Of a stretch of DNA of 64,000 nt, positions 1 to 9,177 are shown piece by piece. Made by a program: the position numbers and the translations under genes. Under the pieces are notes generated by a model that was not told where the DNA came from, did not search any database, and saw nothing but the letters and a program-made list of their open reading frames with translations. How positions within the stretch are numbered: position 1 is the first letter of the stretch; every line of letters starts with the position of its first letter. This DNA is from Planctomycetota bacterium (lineage in GTDB: Bacteria; Planctomycetota; Phycisphaerae; Phycisphaerales; UBA1924), in assembly GCA_963204725.1 (NCBI GenBank), contig CAUJHH010000027.1:1-64000 (forward strand). The letters run 5' to 3'.

Positions 1-848
1 ACTTCTCGTACGAGATCCCCAAACTCGCTCGATACCGTGTCAACGCGCACAGGCAGCGCGGCACGATCGGTGTGGCGATGCGAATGATCAAGACCAAGGT
101 GCCGCCCCTGGCAGCGCTGAGTCTTCCCGAGGTGATCGCACGCCTCACGTACCTTCCTCGAGGGCTGGTGCTCGTCACTGGCGATACCGGCTCGGGAAAG
201 TCGACGACGCTCGCTGCCATGATCCAGGCGATGAACGAGCGGTACCGCAAGCACATCATCACGCTCGAGGACCCGGTCGAGTACACGTTCCAGAGCGACA
301 AGTGCCTGATCGAGCAGCGCGAGCTGAACCACGACATGCCGACGTTCGCGTCCGGCCTGAAGCACGCCCTGCGTCAGGATCCCGACATCGTGCTCGTCGG
401 CGAAATGCGAGATCTCGAGACGACGGCGCTGGCGATCTCCGCCGCGGAGACCGGCCACCTTGTGCTCTCGACGCTGCACACGGTGAACGCGTCGCAGACC
501 GTTGAACGAATCATCGACATGTACCCGGGCGGTCAGCAGAACCAGATCCGCTCGATGCTGGCTAACACGCTGCAAGCCGTCGTCAGCCAGACCCTCTTCA
601 GCCGCATCGACAAGCCAGGGATGATCCCAGCCGTGGAGACGCTGCTCTGCACGCCCGCTGTGCGAAACCTGATCCGAGAGGCGCGTACGTTCGAGATTCC
701 CAACGTCATCGAGACGAGTCGGGCCATCGGCATGTGCTCGCTCGATACGTCGATCGCGGAGCTCTACTTCAACGGGTTCATCAGTCGTGAGGATGCAATC
801 GCTCAGGCCGCACACCCGGACAAGCTGGAGCGTCAGTTGGTTGCGTGA
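1..848 (+). CDS. pilT: PilT-like type IV pilus retraction ATPase (5' end outside window)
   Basis: Hexameric ATPase that powers pilus retraction at the cytoplasmic base of a type IV pilus. The reading frame is open from base 3, and the first residues (RYRVNAHRQRG) are already conserved PilT sequence, so the start lies left of the window. Visible motifs are Walker A GDTGSGKST (bases 180-206), the Asp box around TLEDPVEY, Walker B with DIVLVGEMRD, and the His box STLHT. The run after the core (SLDTSIAELYFNGFISREDAI) is typical of PilT and unlike GspE/PilB, which carry a zinc-binding loop that is absent here. It is followed 59 bases later by a pilC-like gene on the same strand. PilU is an alternative name that cannot be excluded without the N-terminus. 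Confidence 0.9.
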   Translation, partial: FSYEIPKLARYRVNAHRQRGTIGVAMRMIKTKVPPLAALSLPEVIARLTYLPRGLVLVTGDTGSGKSTTLAAMIQAMNERYRKHIITLEDPVEYTFQSDKCLIEQRELNHDMPTFASGLKHALRQDPDIVLVGEMRDLETTALAISAAETGHLVLSTLHTVNASQTVERIIDMYPGGQQNQIRSMLANTLQAVVSQTLFSRIDKPGMIPAVETLLCTPAVRNLIREARTFEIPNVIETSRAIGMCSLDTSIAELYFNGFISREDAIAQAAHPDKLERQLVA

Positions 849-907
849 GTTGACGGCACACAGGCACAAGGCACGACGACGGCGTGTTGGTGCGATCCGA
901 GGCAAAT

Positions 908-2134
908 ATGGGCAACTACCGCTACCAGATCAGAAACTCATCGGGACAGGTCCAGGCGGGCGTGCTCGCCTCGGACTCGGCGGCAAGCGCTGCGGCACTG
1001 CTCCGGAACCAAGGGTGCCACATCCTCTCGCTGACCGCGGTCGGCGCCGAGGCAACCGGCAACGGGCTGCTCGCGAAGATCAAGCAGCTGAACGGCGGCA
1101 AGCCGAACCAGAAGCATGTGCTCGACTTCACGACGCAGCTTGCGGTCATGATCCGCGCCGGCATCAACCTCCGCGCGGCGCTCGACGGCATCGCGGACCA
1201 GACGACCCACGTGGGTTTCAAGCGCGTGATCACGCAGCTGAAGACCGACGTGGAGGGCGGCAAGCAGTTCTCCGACGCGGTCGCGCGTTATCCGAAGCTC
1301 TTCGGCCCTCTCTACGTGAACATGGTCAAGGCCTCGGAGATGGCCGGCTCGTTCAGCCAGATGCTCGACCGGATCTCCGGGTACATCGGTCAGCAGATCG
1401 AGACGCGGAAAATGGTGGTCGGGGCGTCGATATATCCCGGCATCATCGGGGGCATGGCGACCACCGTCACCGTCTTCCTCCTGACCTTCGTACTCCCGAA
1501 GTTCTACGGGATCTTCGAGGGCAAGGAGGAAGTCCTTCCCTGGGCGACCACATTCCTGATGAATCTCTCAAAGGGAATCGTCGCGTACTGGCCGTACATC
1601 CTGGGCGCACTGGTCGGGCTCTGCGTGCTCGGGTTCGTTTTCCTGAGGACCGAGATCGGGCGGTTCTGGCTCGATCGCACGAAGCTGACAGTCCCGGTGG
1701 TAAAGGCGATGTTCAGGTCGCTTTATATCAGCCGTTCGCTGCAGACGATGGGGCAGCTGATCAACGCGGGCGTTCCCATGCTGGACACGCTGGCCATTAC
1801 CGGAGACATCGCGGGCAACATGCTCTACAAAGGAATGTGGCGTCGAGTGCACACGAGCGTGAAGCAAGGCAAGAAAATCACCGCGCCGCTCCAGAAGGAC
1901 AACCTGCTGCCCAAGGCGGTCGTGCAGATGCTCGCCGCGGGCGAGGAGTCCGGTAAGCTCGGCGAGGTGCTGGACGAGATCTCGGTCTACTACGCGAAGG
2001 CGCTCAAGGACCAGATCAAGGCGGTCACGTCGCTTATCGAGCCCGTCATGATCCTCGTGATGGGCGCAGTCGTCGGCTTCATCGCCATGGCGATCATTCT
2101 GCCGATCTTCAAGATGAGCCAGATCGTCAAGTGA
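908..2134 (+). CDS. pilC: PilC/GspF-type inner-membrane platform protein
   Basis: Polytopic inner-membrane platform protein of type IV pilus and type II secretion machines; it couples the ATPases to pilin insertion. The 408-residue protein has the usual duplicated GspF domain: a first copy around residues 65-190 (with LDFTTQLAVMIRAGINL) and a second around residues 265-385 (SLYISRSLQTMGQLINAGVP), each followed by hydrophobic helices, and the family-typical C-terminus EPVMILVMGAVVGFIAMAI. The ATG at 908 is preferred over the in-frame ATG at 884 because a GAGG lies just upstream and the protein then starts MGNYRYQ as in other PilC proteins. It sits directly after the pilT-like gene and before pilin-like genes, so it probably belongs to one operon. 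Confidence 0.92.
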   Translation: MGNYRYQIRNSSGQVQAGVLASDSAASAAALLRNQGCHILSLTAVGAEATGNGLLAKIKQLNGGKPNQKHVLDFTTQLAVMIRAGINLRAALDGIADQTTHVGFKRVITQLKTDVEGGKQFSDAVARYPKLFGPLYVNMVKASEMAGSFSQMLDRISGYIGQQIETRKMVVGASIYPGIIGGMATTVTVFLLTFVLPKFYGIFEGKEEVLPWATTFLMNLSKGIVAYWPYILGALVGLCVLGFVFLRTEIGRFWLDRTKLTVPVVKAMFRSLYISRSLQTMGQLINAGVPMLDTLAITGDIAGNMLYKGMWRRVHTSVKQGKKITAPLQKDNLLPKAVVQMLAAGEESGKLGEVLDEISVYYAKALKDQIKAVTSLIEPVMILVMGAVVGFIAMAIILPIFKMSQIVK

Positions 2135-2191
2135 CCGAAGAGGACCACGCGGGTGCGATCTCGGCGCAGGTCCGGGAACGAAGGAGTGAGC

Positions 2192-2881
2192 ATGGCCAGT
2201 CCGTTGAGCTACCGGGAATGTGCCGGCGCTCGTCGCTCGCGCCGCATCGGCCGAGCGTCGCGCGGGTTCACGCTGATCGAGACGGCGATGGCAACGGTGA
2301 TCATCGGCGTCGGTGTGGTAGCGATGGTGGACGCTCAAGAGGCGTTCACACGCAGCACCCTCTGGTCGAGCCACGCGACGACCGGGACCTTTCTGGCCAA
2401 TGAGATCCGCGAGATGGCGCGCCACATGTCACGCCACGATCCGGTGACCGGACTGTGGCTCGAAGGCGAGACTCTCCACGGTTGGGGCCCCGAGGCCGGC
2501 GAAGCCTCTGTGAACGGATTCGATGATCTCGACGACCTCGACGGACTGGCTTTCGGCGAGGGCGGCGACTTTGCCGGCCCGATCAACGCATATGGCGAGG
2601 TGATCCCCGAGATCGGCGACGACGGCCAGCCGCTCAGGGACGAGGAAGGCAACATCGTCCCGATGTTCGGCTGGACCCAGCGGATCGTGGTCGAGAAGGT
2701 CTCGCCGTTTGACTACGCCACATCGCTCGCGGCGAGTTTCTACGAGGCGCCATCCGGCGGATGGCCGGGGCGGGCGGTCAGCGGCTATCCGGTCAGAGTC
2801 ACGGTCGTCGTGAGCTATCAGTCCGCGATGGCCGTGGAACCCATCGAGGTCGCGCGAGTGTCCTGGATCGTGCCGGAGTGA
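2192..2881 (+). CDS. Type IV pilin-like protein (PilV/GspI-like minor pseudopilin)
   Basis: 229-residue prepilin. After a 25-residue basic leader comes a prepilin peptidase site, G-FTLIETAMATVIIGVGVVA, with Glu at +5 of the mature protein, followed by the hydrophobic N-terminal helix of class III pilins. The rest is soluble, acidic and without a recognised domain. The ATG at 2192 is chosen because an AAGGAG stands seven bases upstream; an upstream in-frame start would add a non-conserved basic stretch. It is the first of three pilin-like genes after pilC and would form part of a pseudopilus tip or a minor pilin set. Cleavage would need a PilD peptidase, which is not in this window. Confidence 0.8.
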   Translation: MASPLSYRECAGARRSRRIGRASRGFTLIETAMATVIIGVGVVAMVDAQEAFTRSTLWSSHATTGTFLANEIREMARHMSRHDPVTGLWLEGETLHGWGPEAGEASVNGFDDLDDLDGLAFGEGGDFAGPINAYGEVIPEIGDDGQPLRDEEGNIVPMFGWTQRIVVEKVSPFDYATSLAASFYEAPSGGWPGRAVSGYPVRVTVVVSYQSAMAVEPIEVARVSWIVPE

Positions 2882-2932
2882 GCCGTGACGGGGTGTCATT
2901 GGAACGGGGAGGCGAGGGCCGGGGGTGACAGG

Positions 2933-5854
2933 ATGGTACGAATGAATCGTCAACGTCGTCGAGCGCTTGAAAGACTCCGTGGGGCGCGAGGAACGAGAGA
3001 CCGCCGGGCGGTCGCTTCGGTTCTGGCGATGATGATGCTCATCCTGTTCGGCTCGCTGGTTGCCGCGATGGCGATCTCGAGCAAGGGCAACATCCGAACG
3101 GCCGACACGCAGTTGCATGTCATGCGCGCTCTCGGTGCCGCCGAGACAGGCTTGGCCGTTGCGGAGCAACGCCTCATGGAGGCCTCATCGCGATTCGTGG
3201 TCTCGCGAGGCGACATCGATTCCGAAGCGGCGTGGGATCTCTGGACCGGCAGCCTTGGTTCACTCGGCACGGTCGAGATCCTGGATGCACCAAGCGGCTT
3301 CTCCGAGGCGTCGGATCCCGGCGGGCTCGCGGAGGCGGTCGCGAATCGTCACGCGTCCGATGTGGGCATCATCGTGCTGGATGGGCTGGACTCGCCGGTG
3401 ATCGGCCCTGCTGCATCGGGCGCGGATCCGGCTGTGTACCGCGAGGATTATTGGGTGTACACACCGCTGGTCGGGCTCGAGAGCCGTCCGGAGGGAGAGA
3501 ACCCGGTCTCATTCCAGGTGGTGTACGCGCCCCTGCAGGACGGTGCGACCATACGGGCGATCGTGACGGGGTACGACTTCGACGGCGCGCGTCGTGGCCG
3601 GCCGGTGACGAGGACGATCAGCCGCGACTTCGCTCTCGTGAAGCGAATCGAGCACGCGATCGTCTCTAACAGCCGCATCATGATCGGACGGAACGTCCAC
3701 GTCGAGGGCGACCTCGGCGCTCGTTTCACCGGCGTCGAGCACGAAAACGGGCACCCGATCGTGACCCGGTCGGATTTCTACGGACTGGAGGCGGGCCTGG
3801 ATTCGAAGCTTGAGGCGTTCTACGCGGGCGTCAGAGAGTACGACGTCGACGGCGACAACCGCCTGCGCGTCGGTCACCCGACCGAGACGCTCGGTGTGCC
3901 GATGGACACCGATACGGATGGCGACACCGAGCCGGACGGGAGCTATCTGGATGCGACGGGCGATGGCTACATCGACGAGTTCGATATCTTCATCCGCCAC
4001 TTCGATGCGGATGGCAACGGGCGTGTGACGCTTTCCTCGGCGCTCACGGTGGGGACGCCCGCCGAGGGCTTCACGCCGGAGTTTGTCGGTTCTGACGGCT
4101 CGCCGCTCAACGATGATCTGGCGCTCCTGATCGACATGTCGAGCCCCGACCGCAACCGCAACGGCATTTACGGCTTCATCGATGAGAACGGCAATGGCGT
4201 TTGGGATCCGGACGCCGAGTCCATGCTGGACTTCGATCCGGTGCGGTCGGTCTATCGCGACCAGGTGCTCGGATACCGAGATGGGTTCATCGACAAGCTC
4301 GACCGGTACACCAAGGTGAAGGGACGCCTCGCGTTCAAGGTCACCTCCGATGCGTGGGTCTCGAACCAGGGTGACTGGGCGAACCACATTGAGGGCAGCA
4401 TCAACGCAGGCGATCGCTCTCCCATCGAATTCGGAATGACCGACGCCGAATTGCCCGGTATCACCGAATCGAGCTTTACTTCGTCAGAGTCAGCGCTCCG
4501 ATCCGCTGCCGATGGCGAGCCATTCTCGCAGCAGGTCGCGGACAGTCTCGGCGTGTCGACCGATGCGCTGGCGACGTATGTCGAGACGAAGTCGCCGGGA
4601 ACACCCCGCTACTACCGCATCGACCCCGACTCGGACGGAGACGGGCGACCGGACAACTGGGAGTCGGCATACTTCGAGCAGGTGCCGTTCAACAGCCCCT
4701 CGTTCAGCGATTGGTACTACCGGCCCGTGTACGAGAACATGGTGTTCAAGGATGTGGTGATCCCGAAGGGGACCAACGCGCTGTTCCGCAACTGCACCTT
4801 CGCCGGAGTCACGTACGTCAGGACGCACACCGGGAACGATCACACCAACTGGACGCTCTACGGCCGTATGCAGATGGACGAGGCCAGCCGGCGCCCGATC
4901 CCGGTGCGGACAAGATCGATCTACGGCGATGATGAGAGCGAGGAAGGAGGCGAGGACGCCCCCGACATGCTGCCATCGACGGCCATCCCGCCGCAGCAGT
5001 GGGTGCTGCTCGCAGACGAGCCCCTCGACAAGGGCGACCTGCTGCAGAGCCAGGTTGGATCGGTGAGCCCTTCGAGCTACGCGAACCTCCCCGAGCCGCT
5101 CGTGATCGATGGCAAGCGCGTGACGGACTCGCGTGCCCACTCCAACAACATCCGCTTCCACGACTGCACCTTTGTCGGTTCCATCGTGAGCGACACGCCG
5201 GGCGAGTACACGCAGGTCAGAAACAAGCTCCAGTTCACCGGGGCGACGCGGTTCCTGACCGCGCACCCTGACTATCCGGATGATGGGCAGTACAACCCCG
5301 AGGCCGCCGATCTCGGTGAGATCGTCAAGAGCAGCATGATGCTCCCGAACTACTCCGTCGACATCGGCAACTTCAACAGTCCTCCGACCCAGAACGTACA
5401 GCTCCAGGGAGCGGTGATCGCGGGTGTGCTCGACGTGCGCGGCACGGCCACGATCGACGGTGCGCTTGTGCTGACGTTCAACCCGGTGCTCGGCGAGGGG
5501 CCCATGGTTGACTCTCTCGGCAATCCGGTCGGCAATCCCGCGGGCTTCAACGCAACGCTCGGCTACTTCGGGCCCGAGGACGGCGACAGCGAGTCGTTGG
5601 ACCCGGCGACGCTGCCCGAGCGTGACGGCGTGAAGATCGTGGGGTGGGACCTGGACGGCGACGGAATCGCGGACCTTGGGCCTACGGATACGCCGACAGA
5701 AGAGGAGATGGACGCCGGTGCGGTCCCCGTGCCGTTCCACGGGCTCGGACGCATCCAGCTTCGGTTCAATCCCGACATGACCCTGCCGGATGGCATCATG
5801 CTCCCGCTCCAGATCCGACCGAGCATCGGCACCTATCGGGAGGGCAAGCGATGA
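2933..5854 (+). CDS. Very large PilX-like protein with Ca-binding-like (EF-hand/dockerin) loops
   Basis: 973-residue protein with one N-terminal hydrophobic helix (VASVLAMMMLILFGSLVAAM) preceded by basic residues and followed by an AAETGLAVAEQRL segment, the layout of the PilX N-terminal domain. The long exported part carries several Asp/Asn-rich loops (DTDTDGDTEPDG, DATGDGYIDEFD followed by DADGNGRVT, DRNRNGIYGFIDENGNG, DPDSDGDGRPD, DLDGDGIADLG), the pattern of EF-hand or dockerin-type calcium loops. PilX proteins are normally below 250 residues, so this is about four times longer. The start is uncertain among GTG 2885, ATG 2933 and ATG 2942; 2933 follows a GGGGGTGA run. The stop overlaps the next start as ATGA, implying coupled translation. 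A role as a pilus-tip adhesin is inference. Confidence 0.7.
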   Translation: MVRMNRQRRRALERLRGARGTRDRRAVASVLAMMMLILFGSLVAAMAISSKGNIRTADTQLHVMRALGAAETGLAVAEQRLMEASSRFVVSRGDIDSEAAWDLWTGSLGSLGTVEILDAPSGFSEASDPGGLAEAVANRHASDVGIIVLDGLDSPVIGPAASGADPAVYREDYWVYTPLVGLESRPEGENPVSFQVVYAPLQDGATIRAIVTGYDFDGARRGRPVTRTISRDFALVKRIEHAIVSNSRIMIGRNVHVEGDLGARFTGVEHENGHPIVTRSDFYGLEAGLDSKLEAFYAGVREYDVDGDNRLRVGHPTETLGVPMDTDTDGDTEPDGSYLDATGDGYIDEFDIFIRHFDADGNGRVTLSSALTVGTPAEGFTPEFVGSDGSPLNDDLALLIDMSSPDRNRNGIYGFIDENGNGVWDPDAESMLDFDPVRSVYRDQVLGYRDGFIDKLDRYTKVKGRLAFKVTSDAWVSNQGDWANHIEGSINAGDRSPIEFGMTDAELPGITESSFTSSESALRSAADGEPFSQQVADSLGVSTDALATYVETKSPGTPRYYRIDPDSDGDGRPDNWESAYFEQVPFNSPSFSDWYYRPVYENMVFKDVVIPKGTNALFRNCTFAGVTYVRTHTGNDHTNWTLYGRMQMDEASRRPIPVRTRSIYGDDESEEGGEDAPDMLPSTAIPPQQWVLLADEPLDKGDLLQSQVGSVSPSSYANLPEPLVIDGKRVTDSRAHSNNIRFHDCTFVGSIVSDTPGEYTQVRNKLQFTGATRFLTAHPDYPDDGQYNPEAADLGEIVKSSMMLPNYSVDIGNFNSPPTQNVQLQGAVIAGVLDVRGTATIDGALVLTFNPVLGEGPMVDSLGNPVGNPAGFNATLGYFGPEDGDSESLDPATLPERDGVKIVGWDLDGDGIADLGPTDTPTEEEMDAGAVPVPFHGLGRIQLRFNPDMTLPDGIMLPLQIRPSIGTYREGKR

Positions 5855-6465
5855 ATCGCCACACCAATGAGCGCGGCCGACACGGTTTCAGTCTGGTCGA
5901 GATGCTGGTCGCGTTGACGATCTCCGCCACGCTTCTGGCAGCGACGTTTTCCGCGCTCGACGCGTCGTTCAAGAGCTACAAACGGACGACCGAGTCCGCC
6001 TCGACCCACGTCGTTACCCGGATCGTCATGCATCGCGTGATGACGTTGATCCGCACCGGAGAAGCCGGGAGCTTCGGGCCGTTTCCCGACAACCCGATCG
6101 AGCTTCCCGAGATCACAACCAACAACATCGAGTTCATGGTGCACGGGCGGGTCGAGGGCGAGTTCCAGGTGATCAGTCTGGAACGGCGTGACGCGCCGGA
6201 GGGATCTCCCGACGGGCCCTACGAGCTCTGGATCGTGCAGACCACGATGGTGGACGGAGCCGCGATCGATTCGCTGGAGCGGCCGTTGCTGGTTGGAGTC
6301 GTCGACGCGGTCTTCACGCTTGAGTATGACGTGGGACCGACCCTGCGTCGCGCGACGTTCGATCTGACGGTGCTCCCGAACGATCTGCAAGACGCCGCGA
6401 TCTCCGCGAGTCTCGACACGCCTTCGATCCGCATGGTCGCGAGCGCTAGCCCGCGAAACGAGTAG
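5851..6465 (+). CDS. Type IV pilin-like protein (PilW/GspJ-like)
   Basis: 204-residue prepilin with a short basic leader and the cleavage motif G-FSLVEMLVALTISATLLA, Glu at +5 of the mature chain. The remainder has the size and hydrophilic character of PilW/GspJ minor pseudopilins. The ATG overlaps the TGA of the preceding gene (ATGA), so the two are co-translated. It is the last gene of the pilus block; the next gene is on the opposite strand after a 46-base gap containing a small GC hairpin. Confidence 0.8.
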   Translation: MNRHTNERGRHGFSLVEMLVALTISATLLAATFSALDASFKSYKRTTESASTHVVTRIVMHRVMTLIRTGEAGSFGPFPDNPIELPEITTNNIEFMVHGRVEGEFQVISLERRDAPEGSPDGPYELWIVQTTMVDGAAIDSLERPLLVGVVDAVFTLEYDVGPTLRRATFDLTVLPNDLQDAAISASLDTPSIRMVASASPRNE

Positions 6466-6486
6466 GGGCACACGCCGCGACGGTCG

Positions 6487-6500
6487 GCGCGTCAACGCGC
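6487..6500. terminator. Small GC hairpin between convergent genes
   Basis: GCGCG-tcaa-CGCGC, a five-base-pair stem in the 46-base gap between two convergent genes. There is no T-tract, so it would at best be a weak or Rho-assisted terminator. Confidence 0.25.
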
Positions 6501-6511
6501 AGCGCGCGGGT

Positions 6512-7444
6512 TCAGAGTCCCGCAAACACCTGGGGTAGCTCGGTCGCGAGCTCGGAGGCCAGGAGGCCCGCGCTCGCCTGGCGAGACGCCGCCCAGCGTT
6601 CGGCAGCGAGGCCGTGCGCCAACACACCGATGCGAACCGCATCCAGCAGGGCAAGCCCGGGAGTTGCTGCGCCTGCCCGTGCGGGTCCGAGTCGCACGTG
6701 CTGGGCGACAAGCCCCGCAATGACGCCGGCGAGCACGTCGCCGCTACCCGCCGTCGCCAGCGCGGGGTGGCCCGAGGGACACCGCCACGTGTCGATGCCG
6801 TTCGTGACAATCGTCCCCGCACCCTTGAGCACCACGATCGCGCCGAGCCGCTGAGCGAGTTGCTCCGCGGCGCTGGGGCGAGAAGACTCCGATGTCGGGT
6901 CCGCCGTGATGCGCAGAGCGGCCGCCAGTCGGCGGAACTCGCCCGGATGCGGCGTCAGGATCGCCGGTGCCCGCAGGTCCAGATGCAGGTTGGGAATCGT
7001 GGCGAGGGCGTTGAGCGCATCTGCATCAACGACGACCGGGATCTCGGCTTGCTGCAGCGCTCGAAGCGTCAGAATGGCAACAGCGGGGTCGGAGCCCATG
7101 CCCGGTCCGATGACGAGACAAGACGATGATCCAGCCGCGCCGTCGAGCACGGCACAAGCGTCCGACACGATGATCTGCCCGAGATCGGTGGTGGGAAGAA
7201 CAATGCAGGTCGCCGACGGGCACACCGAGAGCACGATGGAGGAGACCTCGCGAGGAACAACAACCCTCGCAACCCCCGCGCCCGACCGAAGCGAACCAAG
7301 CGCCGTGAGAGCCGGAGCGCCCGCCATGATCTGATCGGACGTGCAGCAGCCGCCGACGATTGACACCGTTCCAAATGTTCCCTTGTGACCTCGCGGATCG
7401 CGCTGGGGAAGGCGGGGAAAGTCGGATGGGATCTGCGCGTTCAT
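6512..7444 (-). CDS. nnrD: ADP-dependent (S)-NAD(P)H-hydrate dehydratase
   Basis: Repairs hydrated NAD(P)H (NADHX/NADPHX) back to NAD(P)H using ADP. The 310-residue protein contains the ribokinase-fold signatures of the family: KGTFGTVSIVGG near the N-terminus, GPGMGSD, the HPGEF motif, VLKGAGTIV and the catalytic/nucleotide-binding ATAGSGDVLAG. The N-terminal epimerase (NnrE) half found in many bifunctional NnrD proteins is missing, so this is the single-domain form. The ATG at 7444 is used because the conserved domain begins soon after; an in-frame upstream ATG at 7501 would add a basic, non-conserved tail. It lies downstream of a transglutaminase-like gene on the same strand with an 87-base gap. 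Confidence 0.9.
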   Translation of the reverse strand: MNAQIPSDFPRLPQRDPRGHKGTFGTVSIVGGCCTSDQIMAGAPALTALGSLRSGAGVARVVVPREVSSIVLSVCPSATCIVLPTTDLGQIIVSDACAVLDGAAGSSSCLVIGPGMGSDPAVAILTLRALQQAEIPVVVDADALNALATIPNLHLDLRAPAILTPHPGEFRRLAAALRITADPTSESSRPSAAEQLAQRLGAIVVLKGAGTIVTNGIDTWRCPSGHPALATAGSGDVLAGVIAGLVAQHVRLGPARAGAATPGLALLDAVRIGVLAHGLAAERWAASRQASAGLLASELATELPQVFAGL

Positions 7445-7531
7445 GCGTGTCGTTGATGCGGGCCGGCTTGCCTCGCGTGGTCTTGGTCCATGAACATCCA
7501 CACGCTCGCTTGGCTCCTCGCGGCGTTCGAA

Positions 7532-9064
7532 CTACTCAGCTGATTCGACGTTGATCTCAAGCGAGCCCATCAGCGGAATAATGGCCTGAAAGGCCTCGAT
7601 CGTTTCGGAGTCTGCGAATGTAACGAGCGAGCAGGCGATGTGGGTCGCATCGAAGGGTCGCTTGTCATCAATCGCCGCATCGAGATCGACCCAGGTTGGT
7701 GTGCCGCCGACGTCCAGCAGCGCCTGCGCCCACATGTGGTACCCGAAAACGCCCGACTCGCCGAGGAATTGATCCACGTAGACGAGGCCGGTGACGCCTC
7801 GCGCTGGAATGCCATCCGCCCGGAGCATGGCGGCAAGCAGCACCGCATGCTCGGTGCAATCGCCTGATCGAGTTCGAGCGGTCTCCAGTGCCGAAGCAAA
7901 CCCCACGTCAAGAGACTTCTGGTTGAGGTAGGTGCGGACAAATCGGCGCATGGCCTCGGCACGCTCCGCCTTGGAAGGGCCAGCATCCGTGACTGCCTTG
8001 GTGACGAGCGCGTAGATCTCAGCGTCGTCGGACTGGCACATGAGCGTGCTCTTGGTGTTTGCGGGATCGGCGAGATCCGATTCGGGCGCCGCGACCGGAT
8101 GCACGGTATCGATGGTGAGGCGTGACGCCTGATCGCCAACCCGTTCGACCCGCTGTGCACCCGTGGTGGGAAGCGAGGGCATGTGGTCCGAAGCGATGGA
8201 AAGGTAGAGAACCGATTTCTTGAGGTCGCGAGCGCGCTTGATCGGTCGATCGGGCTTGATGAGCGATCGAACCATCACCTCCGCGCCGCCCTTGATGTTC
8301 GCGAGTGCCGTCGCCTCGTCGGCGAGAATCGATACGATGCGCATGCCGGCCATCGGCGTCTCGGTGCGCACGGTTGTGCCCTCGGCGTCGAACTCCTCGA
8401 TCATCTCGACGCCCGGCATGTAGGAAATGGTGCTGCGTGCAATCCGCGTTTCAATCGTGCGATCGCCGATCTGCTCCGAGTCCCTTTGAAAGTCGGTCCG
8501 AGTGATGGTGATCGGCGCGAGCCCGGCCGACGGGTCGAGGGTTCGCAGCACGATCTCGGAGGCACCTGCTTGCATGCGCTGCAGCACATATCGCTCGGCG
8601 GCGGCGGGGGGCAGCCACGGCTCGGTCGGAGCATCCTGCGTTTCGGTCGACGTCATGCCCGCCTGGGTGCGGGTGACCTTGAGCGAGTCGCCAAGAAACT
8701 CAACCATCGTCTTGACGGGCAGCGCTCCGATACGCTGCTCCGAAGACGCCCAGATCGGCTTCCCGTCCAGAGACTCCACAAACGTCGATTCCATCACAAT
8801 GGACATCTCGACCGGGCCGCGCTTGATCGCAAGACTCGTGCGGCTGTTGGTCGATATCCGGTCTTCCGCCGTTGTGACCGTCTGACGGCTGTACCCGCTC
8901 CGGACGCCGTCGATCCAGAGTGTGTACCAAAGATCCCGCGGCTCGGTCTCGGGACCCGTGGCCAGAGCAACCGGCATGTGAGCCAGCAGGCCGAGCAGAG
9001 CTACAAGCGCACAGAAAGGCGCAGAGAATCTCATCGGACGGCGTGCGACGGTGGTGATTGGCAT
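7532..9064 (-). CDS. Secreted transglutaminase-like domain protein
   Basis: 510-residue protein with an N-terminal signal peptide (basic residues, then FCALVALLGLLAHMPVALA). The C-terminal third is a transglutaminase core domain with a complete triad: Cys403 in RSGDCTEHAVLLA, His443 in YHMWAQAL and Asp460 in WVDLDAAID. The N-terminal half has no recognised domain. Bacterial proteins of this family usually act as thiol proteases or amidases on periplasmic substrates rather than crosslinkers; the substrate is unknown. The ATG at 9064 is chosen because the signal peptide follows at once and a GAGGG lies ten bases upstream; the frame stays open upstream but the sequence there is arginine-rich and not protein-like. 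It is divergent from tatD across 113 bases. Confidence 0.8.
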   Translation of the reverse strand: MPITTVARRPMRFSAPFCALVALLGLLAHMPVALATGPETEPRDLWYTLWIDGVRSGYSRQTVTTAEDRISTNSRTSLAIKRGPVEMSIVMESTFVESLDGKPIWASSEQRIGALPVKTMVEFLGDSLKVTRTQAGMTSTETQDAPTEPWLPPAAAERYVLQRMQAGASEIVLRTLDPSAGLAPITITRTDFQRDSEQIGDRTIETRIARSTISYMPGVEMIEEFDAEGTTVRTETPMAGMRIVSILADEATALANIKGGAEVMVRSLIKPDRPIKRARDLKKSVLYLSIASDHMPSLPTTGAQRVERVGDQASRLTIDTVHPVAAPESDLADPANTKSTLMCQSDDAEIYALVTKAVTDAGPSKAERAEAMRRFVRTYLNQKSLDVGFASALETARTRSGDCTEHAVLLAAMLRADGIPARGVTGLVYVDQFLGESGVFGYHMWAQALLDVGGTPTWVDLDAAIDDKRPFDATHIACSLVTFADSETIEAFQAIIPLMGSLEINVESAE

Positions 9065-9177
9065 GGCGTGATGTCCCTCGTGAGGCCCCATTGTACGGAT
9101 TCGTGAGGACCGGCCTCGGGCTATCGTGTGCGGGCCGGGATTGGCAATCGGGAGGATTCTGCTGGCGATGCAAGGGC

